A DNA stretch of 64,000 bases from Eleusine coracana subsp. coracana (GCA_032690845.1 CM064417.1:34230432-34294431), one strand, 5' to 3'. Shown: positions 35,727-47,760, counted from the stretch's first letter. Translations and numbers: made by a program. The notes: generated by a model not told the origin, from the sequence alone.

Positions 35727-38700
35727 CACTACCGGAAAATCCGTAGTTGTAGAGTGCCGTGACGTTTGCCGAGGGCATTAAATTGAGCACTCGATAAAAA
35801 TAGTCTTCGAGTGTCTCTATCCTAACACTCGGCAAACCATTGACACACGGCGAAATGACTTATTTGCTGGGTGTTCTTGACGAGACACTCGGCAACAATG
35901 AGCTCGACACTTGGCATACATGAGGCACTCGGCAAAGAGCTCCTATGTGACACGCACCCGCGCCGTCCGTTTGTAGTGGGACCGGTCGTCACCCTTTTGT
36001 CGAGTCTCCGTTAGAGACACTCGGCAAAGAGATATAGTTACCGAGAGCTTTCCAGGCCACTCGGCAAAAGTGTGTCTTTGTCGAGTGTATTTCCCCGACA
36101 CTCGGCACATATTTTTTTCTTCATTTTTTATGTCCAATTTTTTTTTCTACAGCCTACAAAGAGGACTTTATAATTAATTTTGAAATTAGGTAAATATATT
36201 CATCCATTTACTATATCTCTGGAACTTATTAATTGAGGTGCGGTCGTACACTTCGTGTCCATAAAGTTATAGATTGAATCCAAGTCAGTTTTATACCTTC
36301 CATATTAAGCACCGATTTTCAAAAATCATAACTCCCACGTCCGGAGTGCAAATGAGACAAACTCGGACTCTATCTCATAGCTCTTAAAAAGTTCTATAAC
36401 TTTGTCATTCAATGGATTCACAGATTCAGAAGTTTTTTTGTCTAAATATATAATATAAAAATACCTGTTCCGATTCAGACTCCTCTATGCATGTCTCCTT
36501 GCAGGGCCTATATCTCATATATCCGAAGTCTAAATAATATGGTGCATATATGTTTCAGAAAGCGCTAGATGAGATCTACAACTTTCGTAGTCACACTTTT
36601 CCCATTGGAGCACGTCTTGAAGTTTAAAACCATGACGCAATACAGTGTTATTTCTGTACTGCGTAAATTGATTTTTTCTTCCGGATAAACCTTTTAGAAA
36701 TCCTTAGTTGTTGGGTCACGACCTTGAGCTTGCATGTTGGATTTTATATACGTACAGAGGTATCTTGTAGGTGTCATGGGCTTGTGGAAAACCGGAGTCG
36801 GGCTTCATATTGCTACTTCTCATCTTTAAACCTTTTTAGTGTTATTTCATCTAATTCTATAACATCTCAAACAACACTACATATCGAAATTATTAATATT
36901 AGAGATAAAAACATATTTATGATGAGAATATGGTGAGAAAATAATTACTTATGTATATAAAATGGTACACTAAGAAGCATCAACAGTAATATAAATATGA
37001 TCTTTCATGTAAAATATTAATAATACTATATATGTCTAACAAATATATAAATAATTTTTTTTATTTAAACCATACAGAGTGTTTATTTTTTTAAGCCTGT
37101 CGTAACGCACAGACACTTTGCTAGTTTAGTTAATTAAGTATCTTAATCATATTTATTCATGATAAGTCAAATTTGAATTACGAGTTATTCGAATTATAAA
37201 ATATAGTGAATGAAAAAATAATATTCATGCTAGTAAGTCCAATGTGAGGCCATATATATAAAATGACAAAACAATTCGTGCAACTTGATCATAAAATATA
37301 ACCACACATGTGCGGTTAAAATGTTATTAAATTTTATAAAAAGGAAATGAAGTCTAAAAATCATAAGATATCTTCTGACGTCATTACATCATATGTGAAG
37401 GTTGTGAAAAAAAGTAGAGCAAAACAAAGAATCTCTGATAAAGGTCTAGAGTGTTGGTAAGGTTTCATTAAGATTTTGAGTTGCATTCACGTTTAAATTT
37501 AAGTTTGACGACAAATCTTTTCGTATAGGCATTAGATTATATAGATTGTGTCATGCTAAATTTTGATAATATTTTAGACCTGATAGATAATTTTTATTTT
37601 ATTTTAAGAGTAGAGTTTTACTTGGAAGAAATTGAAATTAGCTATGTATGCGTAAAATAATGAAAATTTTTCGTTAAAGCATGAAATATGTACATTTGAG
37701 AGGCTTTGTTAAGGTTTTGTCTAATTACATTGTCCAAATTTAATTAGTAATTAAAATAAAATTCTGAGATTTAGTTTTTAACAAAATTTTAGAGTTATCA
37801 TTTGCCGAGTGGCCTGTAGTAGACACTCGGCAAACGAGCCTTTTGCCGAGTGTCTGGTAGGATCGGGGACTTCACCTCCAAAACCGACGTTGCGCGGTCA
37901 ACGCTCGCAGATCTCGCACTGCGCCGCTCCTGCACCGCTCCCGCATCGCCGCCGTCGACCTCGGCCCTGCCCCCGACGCCCGCCGACGACGACCTCGGCT
38001 CCACCGCCGACGACCTCGGCCCTACCTCCGACGCCCGCCGCCGACGACCTCGGCCCTGCCCCCGACGCCCGCCGCTCCGTCCCTCGCGCCCCCGAGCCCG
38101 CCGCCTCGAGCCCGCGGCGCCGCCCGCCCCCGAGCGTGCGGCTCCGCCCGGCGCCGCCCCCGAGCTAGTGGCTCCGCCTGGCGCCGCCCCCGAGCCCGTG
38201 GTCTCCGCCGGCCCTGGCGCTGCCCCCGAGCCCGTGGCTCCGCCCGGCGCCGCCCTTGAGCCCACGGCTCCGCCCGGCGTCGACCTCGAGCCCGCTGCTC
38301 CGCCCGGCGACGGATGCCCTCTCCTCTTCGGCAGCGCCCTGCTGTCCACCACCTTCGGGAGACCACTGGCTTGTAGTGCTGTTGGCCCTCGCTCTCTCTT
38401 CCCGGCTTTGCCGTGTCGCCACCCGGCAGTAGTAAGGTAATCACTGCAAACATTTGATTGCTTAGTTCAGGGCGGTGGTAGTTAGGGATTTGGGGACGAA
38501 GAATTGAGCTACTGTCTTCATACATAGGATCCATTCTTATTCGTCAGTTTGTGAGTTTAAGCAATTTTTTTTTTTAAAAGTGTTTCTGGATGGGCTCTTT
38601 GTCTGAGTGTCAGTGCCAAGACACTCCGCAAATGGTAGATCCTTTACCGAGTGTCAGTACCAAGACACTTGGCAAAAGGTAGCGCATTTGCCGAGTGTCA

Positions 38701-39015
38701 GTACCAAGACACTCGGCAAATGGTAGAGCCTTTGCTGAGTGTTAGCACGGAGACACTCAGCAAAGGTATTTAAACTTTGCCGAGTACCTGACTAAGCCAC
38801 TCGGCAAATGTTGCACTTCCGACAGTCGCCGTTTGTTGCTTTTTGTTGACGAGAGTGGTCGCTGATTTGCCGAGTGCATGAAAGAAAACACTGAGCAAAG
38901 TCTCCTTTACAGAGTAAAATTTTGCTGACCGTAACACTCGGCAAACACGTTGCCGAGTGTTTCTGCTGCTTTGCCAAGTGTTGGGCATTCGACAAATTGG
39001 GGGATTCCGGTAGTG
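35727..39015. mobile_element. CACTA (En/Spm-type) non-autonomous transposon, 3.29 kb
   Basis: The element starts CACTACCGGAAA (35727) and ends TTCCGGTAGTG (39015), with a 3-bp target duplication ATG on each side (35724-35726 and 39016-39018). Both subterminal regions are filled with copies of TTTGCCGAGTGT and its complement ACACTCGGCAAA (35770-36120, 37798-37860 and 38590-38990), the presumed transposase-binding repeats. No transposase remains. The interior is mostly AT-rich, with a sharply GC-rich block at 37860-38440. Confidence 0.92.
37850..38440 (+). CDS. Pro/Ala-rich repeat ORF carried in the CACTA element
   Basis: An open frame of 196 codons lies in a GC-rich block between two sets of subterminal repeats. 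Its second half is a tandem series of 30- to 36-base units encoding variants of APPGAAPEPV (at least five copies, about 38125-38310). The first half repeats (A/S)DDLG and PTP-type units. I recognise no family. It may be captured host sequence, a GC-rich minisatellite with a chance frame, or an element-specific ORF. Coding status is unproven. Confidence 0.25.
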   Translation: MSGRIGDFTSKTDVARSTLADLALRRSCTAPASPPSTSALPPTPADDDLGSTADDLGPTSDARRRRPRPCPRRPPLRPSRPRARRLEPAAPPAPERAAPPGAAPELVAPPGAAPEPVVSAGPGAAPEPVAPPGAALEPTAPPGVDLEPAAPPGDGCPLLFGSALLSTTFGRPLACSAVGPRSLFPALPCRHPAVVR

Positions 39016-39489
39016 ATGGGACATAATCTCAAGATATTATAGTTTTTTATACACACGTATACACACGTCTGTAGTTATCTAGGAACAGCTAATCAGATGC
39101 TGGTTATCAATGCAGAGGTAATCATGCATTAGTGCAAATACTTCATCTGGTTAGTTCAATTCAAGAATTCCCATGAAAATAAAAGAGTAAATAGATGAGA
39201 AAATACTTCATGTCTTGGAAAAACTTGTGTACCAGAAACAGCAGGCGCTGCAACCAGAAAATATATATGAGTAATAAGGAAGAATAACTAAACTACCTAT
39301 ATTACTGAAACGAGGGTACCAGAAGCGGCAGGCAGTTCAACCAGAAAGTAATGAGAAAGCAAAATAAACTTTTTTCTCACCCGTGTTCAACCACATCAGC
39401 AAGCAGCACTTTGATTGCCCATGTGTATATGAGGAAGGCACTAACGTTTGCTGAAACTCATTGCAAAAGGCCTCAATATTCAGATCATG

Positions 39490-40989
39490 AAGAAAGGAAT
39501 GGGTCGTCTCTCTCAGAGGCGGCTCGGGGCGACCAAACCCAAGCTGCCCCCACACCCCGCCGCCTCCAGATCGACAGCCGCTACCGCCGCTGCCGACCGG
39601 CGATGACGGTGGCGGCCAGCGGCAGAGCCCAATGGAGCCGTCCGCGCGGTACGGCCCTCCTCTCCACCTCTCCACCCTCGTTGCCTCCATCCCCTCCCTT
39701 TCTCTTCCCTTTGAGCTTCACAAATCCGGCCGATGTGGTCACTACTACGCCATGGCCGGGCTTCAAGCGGGCTGGATCGAGGTGCCCCATGGCGGATCTG
39801 CTGGCCCTGCTGCTCCGGGTCTCTCTCCTCTACAGCAGAGGGTGGGTGATGCTGCGGGGTCGGGAGCCACAACATCGTTGCTGCAGCAATGGCAGCCTGT
39901 GGCGCCCGGAGGTCTGCGTGCCGGTCGGCTGGCCGGCTTGGAGTCGGGCTCTCAACCGGTGGTCAACAGTGGCACTCCCTCCACATCCTTCTCGACGCCA
40001 GATCCGGGCCCCTCCTGCATTTGCTCCATGGTGTCAGCTCGGTGCCGGCTCTGGTGCTTTGCTGGAGATCCCATCGGGGGCAGCCGCGGGCCTTGTGGTC
40101 GGGCGAAGCTCCGACAAGCTGTTGCTGTGACGAACATGGTAATGTACTTGCTGCTTGTCCCATCAATTGGTTGGTGCAGGACATTGGGTGAAAGCTTCTG
40201 GCAATGATGACGCCCATGGGCGCCATGTTCCTCCTTGGAGGCGTTGCTGATGTGCTCTTGCATCATCAATACAAAGAATTCTCCGTGTGTGAATCAAAGA
40301 TTTAGTTTGGCACTAAATCGGATAATGGTGGCGTCCTTGATGTCACGTCCTCGATGGAGGCATTGTCTTGGAGCCTTATGATGGGCTAGCATCGGTACAA
40401 TGGCTAGGCAGCATTATGATTTGGATGTCATAAAGCTTCTCCTCTGTTCTTTTGCTTGTTTCTGCTCACCCACTTGTGGCTACATTGGGCATCTCCACTT
40501 TGATGCTAGCTCCACCCCCTGGTTGTGTTGCTTCATCATATGCCGGGTCGACGGGACTATGATCCCCTCTTGGATCTCCCCGTTCTCCTCTCAGTGGTGC
40601 TTCCTCTTTGAGGCTTCCTTCCCTCAAATGGCGTTGGAGCTATCGCTGGTTGGAGCCCGGATGGACATCTAAGGTGATGCATACCACGACCATCGTCTGT
40701 CTCTCGACTCTGTGATCAACGGTCGTGTGGATTGGAGTAGCTCGAAGCGATCGCGCTCAGTGGTGTCTTAGGCTGGTAATAGCAGTTTGTCTTGTGTTGT
40801 GTTTGTTTGTCAGTGTTCATGTAATGCGCTTGTGCTGATGTAATCTCTCTCAATCTCTCCCTCCTCTGCTGATGTATTCTCCAATCTTGGCGAAATGCGC
40901 CATCCAGCTGTTCGTGGCAATGCCGTGATCAAATGGTAAATGAAATATAAGGTGGGATGCTCTCCCTCGTTTTCTCAAAAAAAAAAAAA
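39490..40989 (+). mobile_element. Polyadenylated non-autonomous retroelement, 1.5 kb
   Basis: It ends in a 13-base poly(A) (40977-40989) after ctctccctcgttttctc, and 7-8 bp duplications agatcatg (39482-39489) and gatcatg (40990-40996) flank it. The 5' half is GC-rich (39500-40130), and the 3' half has gttcatgtaatgcgcttgtg and an AT-richer tail. I saw no reverse transcriptase or other LINE domain. Frames across it have no family motif. Removing it restores an open frame through the surrounding exon-like segment, which supports the boundaries. Confidence 0.65.
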
Positions 40990-41899
40990 GATCATGGCAG
41001 GTGAGAAAAGAAGTTCCAATCATGATATGACCTTTTGGCCTGCTTTTTTTCTCAAGATTCAAGACATCTGAAACCAGGAGAAGTTAATAAGTAGACAATC
41101 ATGTCTAAATCTCTCTTAAATGCCTAGAAAACCATTTGATTAACCAATAATGGACTACAACTGCTATTACAATGGACAATCATTCAATATATGTTTTTAC
41201 AATGAACACAAGATGAATTTTTTTTGTATTATTGCAGTAAATAAAGACTGAAAACAGGAGGCATGTAGTAAATATGGGTACAAGAAAGGATCCATTTTCA
41301 CCTTGATAAACATTTATCTTTTTCGGAACTCCTCAACATATAAGATATTAGGATGCTTATAGCCCGGTAGACATGCTTCTAGAAATAGTGGGAGAGGGCA
41401 GTACTTACATTTCTGGGATCAAGGTTGGTCATGAAGACCACAAAGCCCGGCATAATGTGGTGCAAAAACATTTTCCCTGCTAGTTCCCTTGTTACATAGC
41501 AGAAATTACTGCGTATGCTTATTACCAAATAAGGAAAAATCAAGTAATGTAGAAATATTTACGTCCACAAAATTTATTATAGAAAAAGATATTTATATTT
41601 AGCTCTAACATAAGTATATGGTGTACAGAGTAATACCTCTATTCTTGAAATCTGTAGTGAGTCAACGTCATGCATGTCATACTTTCATGCAGTACGCAGA
41701 AGTCGGACATGTGCTGTGGTGAGTAAAGTGGAAATAATTTTACTTGTCTTTGCAATCTTGATTCATGATCTCACAAATCATTCTATCTGCTAATCAGTAT
41801 TCTTTAACCTGCACATCTTTTCCCGAGATCCTTGTTTCTTGCCACAAACTGATGCTCGGCTTCACCATATTCCCCTAGCAGTTCATCGGCCAAATAAAG

Positions 41900-42730
41900 C
41901 TGAGAATTTTATACATATGCAGTGCACACCACATTAGCCCACCTCACGCCGCATCGCGAGGTCCCTAGTCAAGCACCATGAGGTCTTGGCTCGGTGTTGG
42001 CTACAATAGCGGCCTGAGGCCGTCGAGGCATCGACGGCGTCATGCACGAATTGCGGCCTGTATGGACGATGTTGATTGGCTAGCGGAGGACTCCATGGCG
42101 TGCCGCCGCCGCAACACGAGATTCCTCAACGGCCCATGAGCACGGTCGGGGGAAGAGATTGGGATGATTACAAGATGCAAGATGGATTGGCGGCGATGGC
42201 CTCGATGTGCCCTGGGAAGTCTGGGTGTGTGTGTGAGAGAAGGATGAGCGATGCATCTCTAGTTGGGATGGCCGAGGTGATGCGATGCGATGGTGACTTG
42301 CAGTCTTGCATGCGACGTGCGGTAGGGAGAGGGCAAGGAGATTGCTGCGGTGCGGTGGCAGATAAAACGGTATGCGAAGCATTTGGAGACGTTTTTTCTT
42401 GTCGGACTCTACGTTTTAGTGGACTCTTATTTTCTGGACAGGGGGCAGAAAAATTTGGAAGAGACTACACCGGAATTAATAAGTAGTAGAGAAGACCTCA
42501 AACTTGAGGCAGGAGACTCCTAATCTATAAAAGACTCTAAAAGTTTCCTACAACAAACGCCCATAGATACTGTTGCACTGTTCACAAACTTTTTCACGTT
42601 TCTCAGCCGTCGGATCCGAGACGTGGATATCGATCCGGCCATCCGTTCAACCTTCTCGCATCATTTTACCATTGTGCCCTTCTGTATCTTATCCAACCGA
42701 AGAACTGAGGGCGTCGTCCCCCCGATCCCC
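41900..42730. other. Sequence between the broken gene and the tandem duplications, no gene supported
   Basis: A GC-rich stretch (41935-42380) holds opposing frames, including 136 codons at 42076-42486 (+), without family motifs. This is where 5' exons of the broken gene would be expected. I found none. Confidence 0.35.
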
Positions 42731-43009
42731 CCGCTTCTCGATCTCTCCGTTCCCTCCTCTCCCCTCCCTAACCACGAGCCTCACGTAGCGCCACCGTCGG
42801 TGTTGCTGGTCGCCGGCGGCCCTCTCTCCTCCTCGATCTGATAGGGCCGCACTTAATCCGAAGTACACCGCTTCTCGATCTCTCCGTTCCCCTCCCTCCC
42901 CAATCACGGACCTCATCGAGCGTCGCCGTCATCGTTGCTGGTCCTCGGCGGCCCTCTTCCCTCCTCGATCTGCTACGCCGCGCTTCCCTCCTCGATCTGC
43001 TACGCCACA
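42731..43009 (+). repeat. 137-bp tandem duplication in GC/CT-rich sequence
   Basis: The unit beginning ccgcttctcgatctctccgt occurs at 42731 and again at 42868, period 137, diverged. Near its right end cctcctcgatctgctacgcc is itself repeated (about 42960 and 42989). The CT-rich composition resembles a grass 5' UTR, but no downstream coding exon is evident. Confidence 0.7.
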
Positions 43010-43219
43010 CCTAAACGCGCGGAACACCCATGAGGAGCAAGGCACGACATGTCATCCCAAGATGGTTCGTCCGCCTCCTGCTTTCCTCTTGTGCACATAT
43101 GAAATTCCAGTGTATCTTTTTAGTGATTCCTTTAGTTTTGGTAACTTTTGATGCCCACTATTTCTGATATGAATTACTGAATTAGTATAAATATTTTATA
43201 TTAGTGTAACATTTAATGG

Positions 43220-43283
43220 TGTCCCTTTTGTGCCATGATCTGTTTTAAACAATGTCCCTTTTGTGCCATGATCTGTTTTAAAC
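43220..43283 (+). repeat. 33-bp perfect tandem duplication
   Basis: The unit tgtcccttttgtgccatgat followed by ctgttttaaac occurs at 43220 and 43253, identical over 31 bases. Confidence 0.9.
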
Positions 43284-43402
43284 GATGATGTTAATTAAAT
43301 TTGGCCAGATTTTCCCTTCCTTTCCTTCATTGTTTCTTTACCCTCAAATATTTTCTGCAGTCCAATTTGCTGGTGATTTCAGAGAGGCAGCAGCCAGTGT
43401 AG

Positions 43403-43769
43403 CTACTCTAGGCTACATCACAGTTAAATGGAAGGATTTTTAACAGTAGGCTGGAGCTGCCTTTTTATATAGCATACATAGTAGGTACTGTGTCCATAGG
43501 GGATGGAACGATCCAGAAAAGTGCCTATTGCTAAACTTTTGAATTAGCTTCACTCTTTTATGCAGAAACGCGATGAACACTCTACTCTAGGCTACATCAC
43601 AGTTCACAGTTAAATGGAAGGATTTTCAACAGTAGGCTGGAGCTGCCTTTTTATATAGCATACATATTAGGTACTGTGTCCATAGTGGGATGGAACGATC
43701 CAGAAAAGTGTCTATTGCTAAACTTTTGAATTAGCTTCACTCTTTTATGCAGAAACGCAATGAACACTC
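43403..43769 (+). repeat. 179-bp tandem duplication, nearly identical copies
   Basis: The unit starting ctactctaggctacatcaca runs 43403-43581 and is repeated from 43582 to about 43769. The second copy has a short insertion (cacagtt duplicated) and only a few substitutions, so the duplication is recent. Confidence 0.92.
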
Positions 43770-44200
43770 AGCAGTTCAATAAACCTCTGGAATGATGCTT
43801 TAATTAGCTGAACCAGCTGTGATAACTCGAGGAAGGAGATGCAAATATTTCAACCAGATGGAGAGTTTAGTTGCCAGAATTCCTATCGTCTGCGCTGCCA
43901 AGTGCTCAGGTGAATGCCTCACTGCAAAGTATAATTTTAGTTTGCCCCATTTATTTTGCACATACGTACTCAATAGTACATGGTATTGCTTAGTGTCACT
44001 GTTAGGTATAGTATATGCACATATTCATTTCAATCATTATCTGCCTTTAGAGTCGGCTATATTTTATTCCTTGCTTCTTCTTGCTCAGGCTTACATTATT
44101 TACATTTGAGCATGATGAGATAGTGACTAATTTTCTATTTTTCATATTAAGTGTACTGAACATGTTTATGCCCCTCCTCCATGAAGTTGAAAAATGATTA

Positions 44201-44530
44201 AACTCACAATATGAACCATTATGATAAATAAATTGCATCTTTGTCATCTCTTCTCAAAATTATCTTTATTCTTGCTATCCCCTGGTCTGAATGTTTTACA
44301 GAATACAACAGATTCGTGTGCTCTTTTCAGATTTGTTATGCTAATTATATACAATTAGTTTGATAACAACTGTTGTGACCTTAACTCACAATGTGAACTA
44401 TTATGCCAAAAAATTGCATCTTCGTCTTAGGCTTTTCAAAGATAACTATATTCTTGCTATCCCTTGGTTAAAAAGTTTTACAAACTGCACCAGATTTATG
44501 TGCCTTTTTTATATGTACTATGCTAATGAT
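44201..44530 (+). repeat. ~182-bp tandem duplication, strongly diverged
   Basis: aactcacaatatgaaccattatg (first 18 bases shared) at 44201 reappears at 44383. Both copies continue through attgcatctt, ttcttgctatccc, tttaca and tatgctaat in the same order, with many substitutions. This is an older duplication than the 179-bp one nearby. Confidence 0.75.
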
Positions 44531-44884
44531 AAAAAAATTAGTATTAAAAACAAATATAGCTCTGTCAAAATTAGGAAACATTGAATGAATAGGTATTGCC
44601 CCTGCATCTGTTTCCATTAAACAAAAGATTTAATGAGTATTAGTAATACGTATCATGAGACATTCACTTGATTTATATATTTTATTATGGAGTTTGATGC
44701 TTGATTGTGCCTATTGCTTATATTTAACTTAGGATTTTGGGTATGCCAGTTATTATTGTTGGACTATAGAAAATTATGATGCATCTTTAAGCATGTGTAT
44801 CTAGGACATGCAAATTTTCTCTTGAGGACCTAAGATGCATTTGTTATGTGTGCCACTATGCACCCACGGTTTAGTAATTAACTA

Positions 44885-45087
44885 CTCTCTCCGTCCCAAA
44901 ATAATTGACATTTTAGCTTTGGACATGAGAATTGATGAGAAGTAGAAAACGCAGGTGCACAAGAAACGAGGAGAGATAGAGATAGAGATGTATTAGTAAA
45001 AGAGAGGTGCATCAGTAAGTGAGGATGATAATTATTTTAGGGAAACTGAAAATAGCTAAAGTGACAACTATTTTGGGACGGATGGAG
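44885..45087. mobile_element. Stowaway MITE, 203 bp
   Basis: Inverted termini ctctctccgtcccaaaataa and ttttgggacggatggag are flanked by TA (44883-44884 and 45088-45089). The element is non-coding and AT-rich. Confidence 0.88.
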
Positions 45088-45089
45088 TA

Positions 45090-45688
45090 CAATGCAACTG
45101 GGAATGCAGTATAGTAATTAACTATGATTCAATAGTCATATCCATTTCCTTTTGGTAGCAACCTCACAATGAATGATCATTTCTGCTAAAGAACTTCATG
45201 TTTGCTCATGCATCTTTCTCTGAATGATATTCTTTGGTACGCTTACTCTTTGCTATAAATGACAAAAAAAAAAAACTTTGGTTCATTCCATGAATGAAAA
45301 AACAGCTTATAGTCTCCTACCTTCATGTCATAGATGCTATTATATATTTATGATTATCCTGAATCACATAAATTGTATTTTCGCTTGAATCGCCTCCTCA
45401 ATAGCTGTGATTTCTCATAAAGATACATATACATACTCTATTCTCTTTGTTTGTATAGATTGATAGAAATAGAATATGTGTTTGTGTTAACTTCTTTTTG
45501 ATGGGCAGGAAATCAATCCAAGGAAGTAATTATACAAAGACGAGTGAAGATGTGATATGCCCCCACGGCTCCACTCCATTATGTTTTTTAATTAGTGCAA
45601 ATATGATTGTTTCTTCGGAAGTAAAAAGCAGGCGAATATGGAGAATCTTCCCATAGATCTATGTAAGCATGTGTGTGTAATGATGACT
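45090..45688. other. Unannotated AT-rich sequence left of the gypsy gag
   Basis: No gene, RNA or repeat boundary that I can support. The truncated left end of the gypsy element must lie near 45640-45690, where gag similarity stops. Confidence 0.4.
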
Positions 45689-46670
45689 TCATATGAGATG
45701 CAGAAATGTTATCCATTCGAGCATTATATTATTTCTCTTTTTGCAGAGAGTATACTGGAAACACTGGTTGAGAGTATAAAATTCTTTATAATCAAGAATG
45801 TCCTAAATTTCTTTTCTTAAACTAGAATAAAAGCGACAAATTTTATTTTCTACTTTTTCCACTACAGCACAATGAATCAAACCCTTCTGAAGCCCACTAA
45901 AGTACTCCTGAACAGTTTTATCTCCTTGTTCTAAGCGCTGTAGTATCTTACAATTCTCTTTATAGAAAGAAGGAGGAACAAAATGATCACGCATTGTAAC
46001 CTTAAGTTTTTCCCAACTAGTAGGCAAATCAGTTTTAGAAGCTATACCACTCTGCCAAACAAAAGCAAAATCCTTAAACTCACTAGTGGCATGTCTAACT
46101 GTATTGTTCATGCACAAGATGGGCATCAAATTTTTACTCTACAGTCATTTCCCAATTAAGGTAAGCATCACCATCATATTGACCCAAAAATGAAGGAATT
46201 GAAAACTTAATTTTAGCAAATGGATTGTCTGAAGCATAACCACGATTGTTACCTTGTGGATCATGGTTGTGGTTGTGGTTGTGGTTGTAGTAACCACCCA
46301 TATCTTGAGTGTTACGATTCAAACGACATCGTAATTTCACGGTCCTTGTAGCAGCCCTATCCACGGTGTCATCAGAAACATACACCGTGTCCTCATCAGG
46401 GGCGTCTTCTTCAATGTTGTTGGTGATGGTATCATTGGTCTTGTGAGCGATCTCCAACTCGGTAACCTGATCGGTTAGCTTAGAGACCCTCTTATCCAAC
46501 TGCTCATAGCTTTCTCCTAGGTGAAGCTTGTTAACCGCGTCAGTCACGGCCCTGGTGATCGTCTCTGCCAAGTCACTCTAAGCCGCCTGCAAAGCCTTCT
46601 ACAGCTGCTCTTGGCTCATGTACTCATTAAATTTTGAGGGAGAAGCTCCCTCTCCATTGCTTCCTGCCAT
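45689..46670 (-). pseudogene. Ty3/gypsy gag, degenerate
   Basis: The frame starts at an ATG at 46668-46670 and runs leftward with several nonsense codons (near 46600, 46570, 46133 and 45803). Recognisable gag features are IPSFLGQYDGDAYLNWEMTV, RHATSEFKDFAFVW, the SWEKLKVTMRDHFVPPSF segment, and LEQGDKTVQEYFSGLQKG, which is the usual capsid-region pattern of grass gypsy elements. A run of alternating Asn-His comes from a (GTGGTT)n-type microsatellite (46264-46288). Similarity ends near 45689 with no protease or polymerase after it, so the element is truncated. Confidence 0.82.
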
Positions 46671-47760
46671 CACAAACAACAAAATATGAAACAAACAGTG
46701 AAGGTTATCCCTACAAAACTACTAAGCAGTGGTGCCTCTCAACACAGCAAAAGGAAGTTGATTACAAGGTTATTACAATGTTTTAAAAAGCAAAGCAAAT
46801 GATACCAGGGAGGTCTATTCCATGATTGCAAGGGTCACAAAACAACCTGTGCTGTTCAGAAGAAATAGGTAGAGCTAGAAAGGCCAAATATATATATGTA
46901 AGTGGCACACAAATCAAAAATAGAGAGTAAAGCTGAATAAGTGCCTCAAGTAACTTGTCCCTAGTTGCTGGTCTACCTGTGTCCTAGAACAGTAGTGATA
47001 ACAAGGCAGAAACAAGTAGGCAAATGAACACAACCAAAAGCTTGGGGCTAGGTGTAAAACAGCCGAATAGCAAAAGTTCAGGGGTCTAGATGGAGCACTA
47101 GTAGAAATCCAAAATTTATATTTTTTACTCTTTTATTTTTTTGATATTTTTCTCCAATTCAATGAAAAAGAGACAGAACCCACAGAAAATTTCAGCTCAA
47201 ATAGAGGTAGGATGTGGCCTACAGAAATTCTGCAAGTTTAAGCAAACGTCGGGTTTCAACTTGAATAATTTTTTTCTTTATCTTCCTGATTTCTTTTAAT
47301 TTTTTTGAGAATCCCAAACAGCCTATGGAAGTTTGGGGTAGGCTCCAAACCGACTCACAAAGCTCCTGTAAAAAGTTTAGCTAAAACATAGCACCAAGCC
47401 AAAGTGGATTAATTTTGACATGAAACTGGTGGCATTGGAAAGGGCTTCTCCTTAGCTTTCCGTGCATATGTAGAACATCCAAATCCGAGTCCGTATGCGT
47501 TATGGGTGTCCGTTTTAGTGTAGACTGGTCCTGGGCGCCGAAACAGACTCGAAGTTGGTTTTGATTGGGCCTCCACCTTGGTTTTCATGGCCTTGCTGGT
47601 CCTCCATGTCCCCAAGTCCTTCTTCCATCATCTCCTGGTCCTCTCCATGGTTTCTAATCATAATATAATCATTAGGAAGCAAACCATTCTCAAAAGTAAC
47701 ATAAAATGAAGAACATAGGAATGAGCTCACCTCTAAATTTTATCGTCGTGCACGAGCTCT
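46671..47760 (-). mobile_element. Probable leader and LTR region of the degenerate gypsy element
   Basis: This region lies directly upstream of the gag start on the minus strand and has no coding potential. A tggtatca match to the initiator-Met tRNA primer site (minus strand, near 46801-46810) is incomplete. LTR ends could not be fixed because the matching 3' LTR is not in the window. Confidence 0.4.

Larger units (their letters stand above)
35235..41899 (-). pseudogene. Unidentified multi-exon gene broken by two transposon insertions
   Basis: Minus-strand segments look like exons of one gene. A: 41899-41809 (30 codons plus one base, LYLADELLGEYGEAEHQF then VARNKDLGKRCA). B: 41476-41409, phase-compatible with A (GKMFLHHIMPGFVVFMTN then LDPRN). 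C: from 41067 or slightly downstream to 40990, then 39489-39381 across a retroelement (IMIGTSFLTCHDL, then NIEAFCNEFQQTLVPSSYTH and GQSKCCLLMWLNT). D: 39247-39207, again phase-compatible with C (APAVSGTQVFPRHE). E: a terminal exon 35361-35235 (DKGIDLLDDLERKMIQLEVE then LHAVQVWKRSSIQKFED and a TGA). Each has plausible GT-AG sites. The B-C and D-E joins do not match in phase, so exons are missing or mis-drawn. I do not recognise the protein; E looks like a coiled coil. No 5' exons are visible. The retroelement lies inside coding sequence and the CACTA element lies between D and E, so a functional product is unlikely. Confidence 0.5.

Noticed and set aside
41695..41735. Another candidate exon of the broken gene between its first two segments
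   Set aside because: The phase needed to join it to the upstream segment gives an early stop, whereas the upstream and downstream segments join directly in phase.
42076..42486. 136-codon plus-strand ORF in GC-rich sequence
   Set aside because: Opposing frames of similar length exist and no motif is present; I treat it as compositional.
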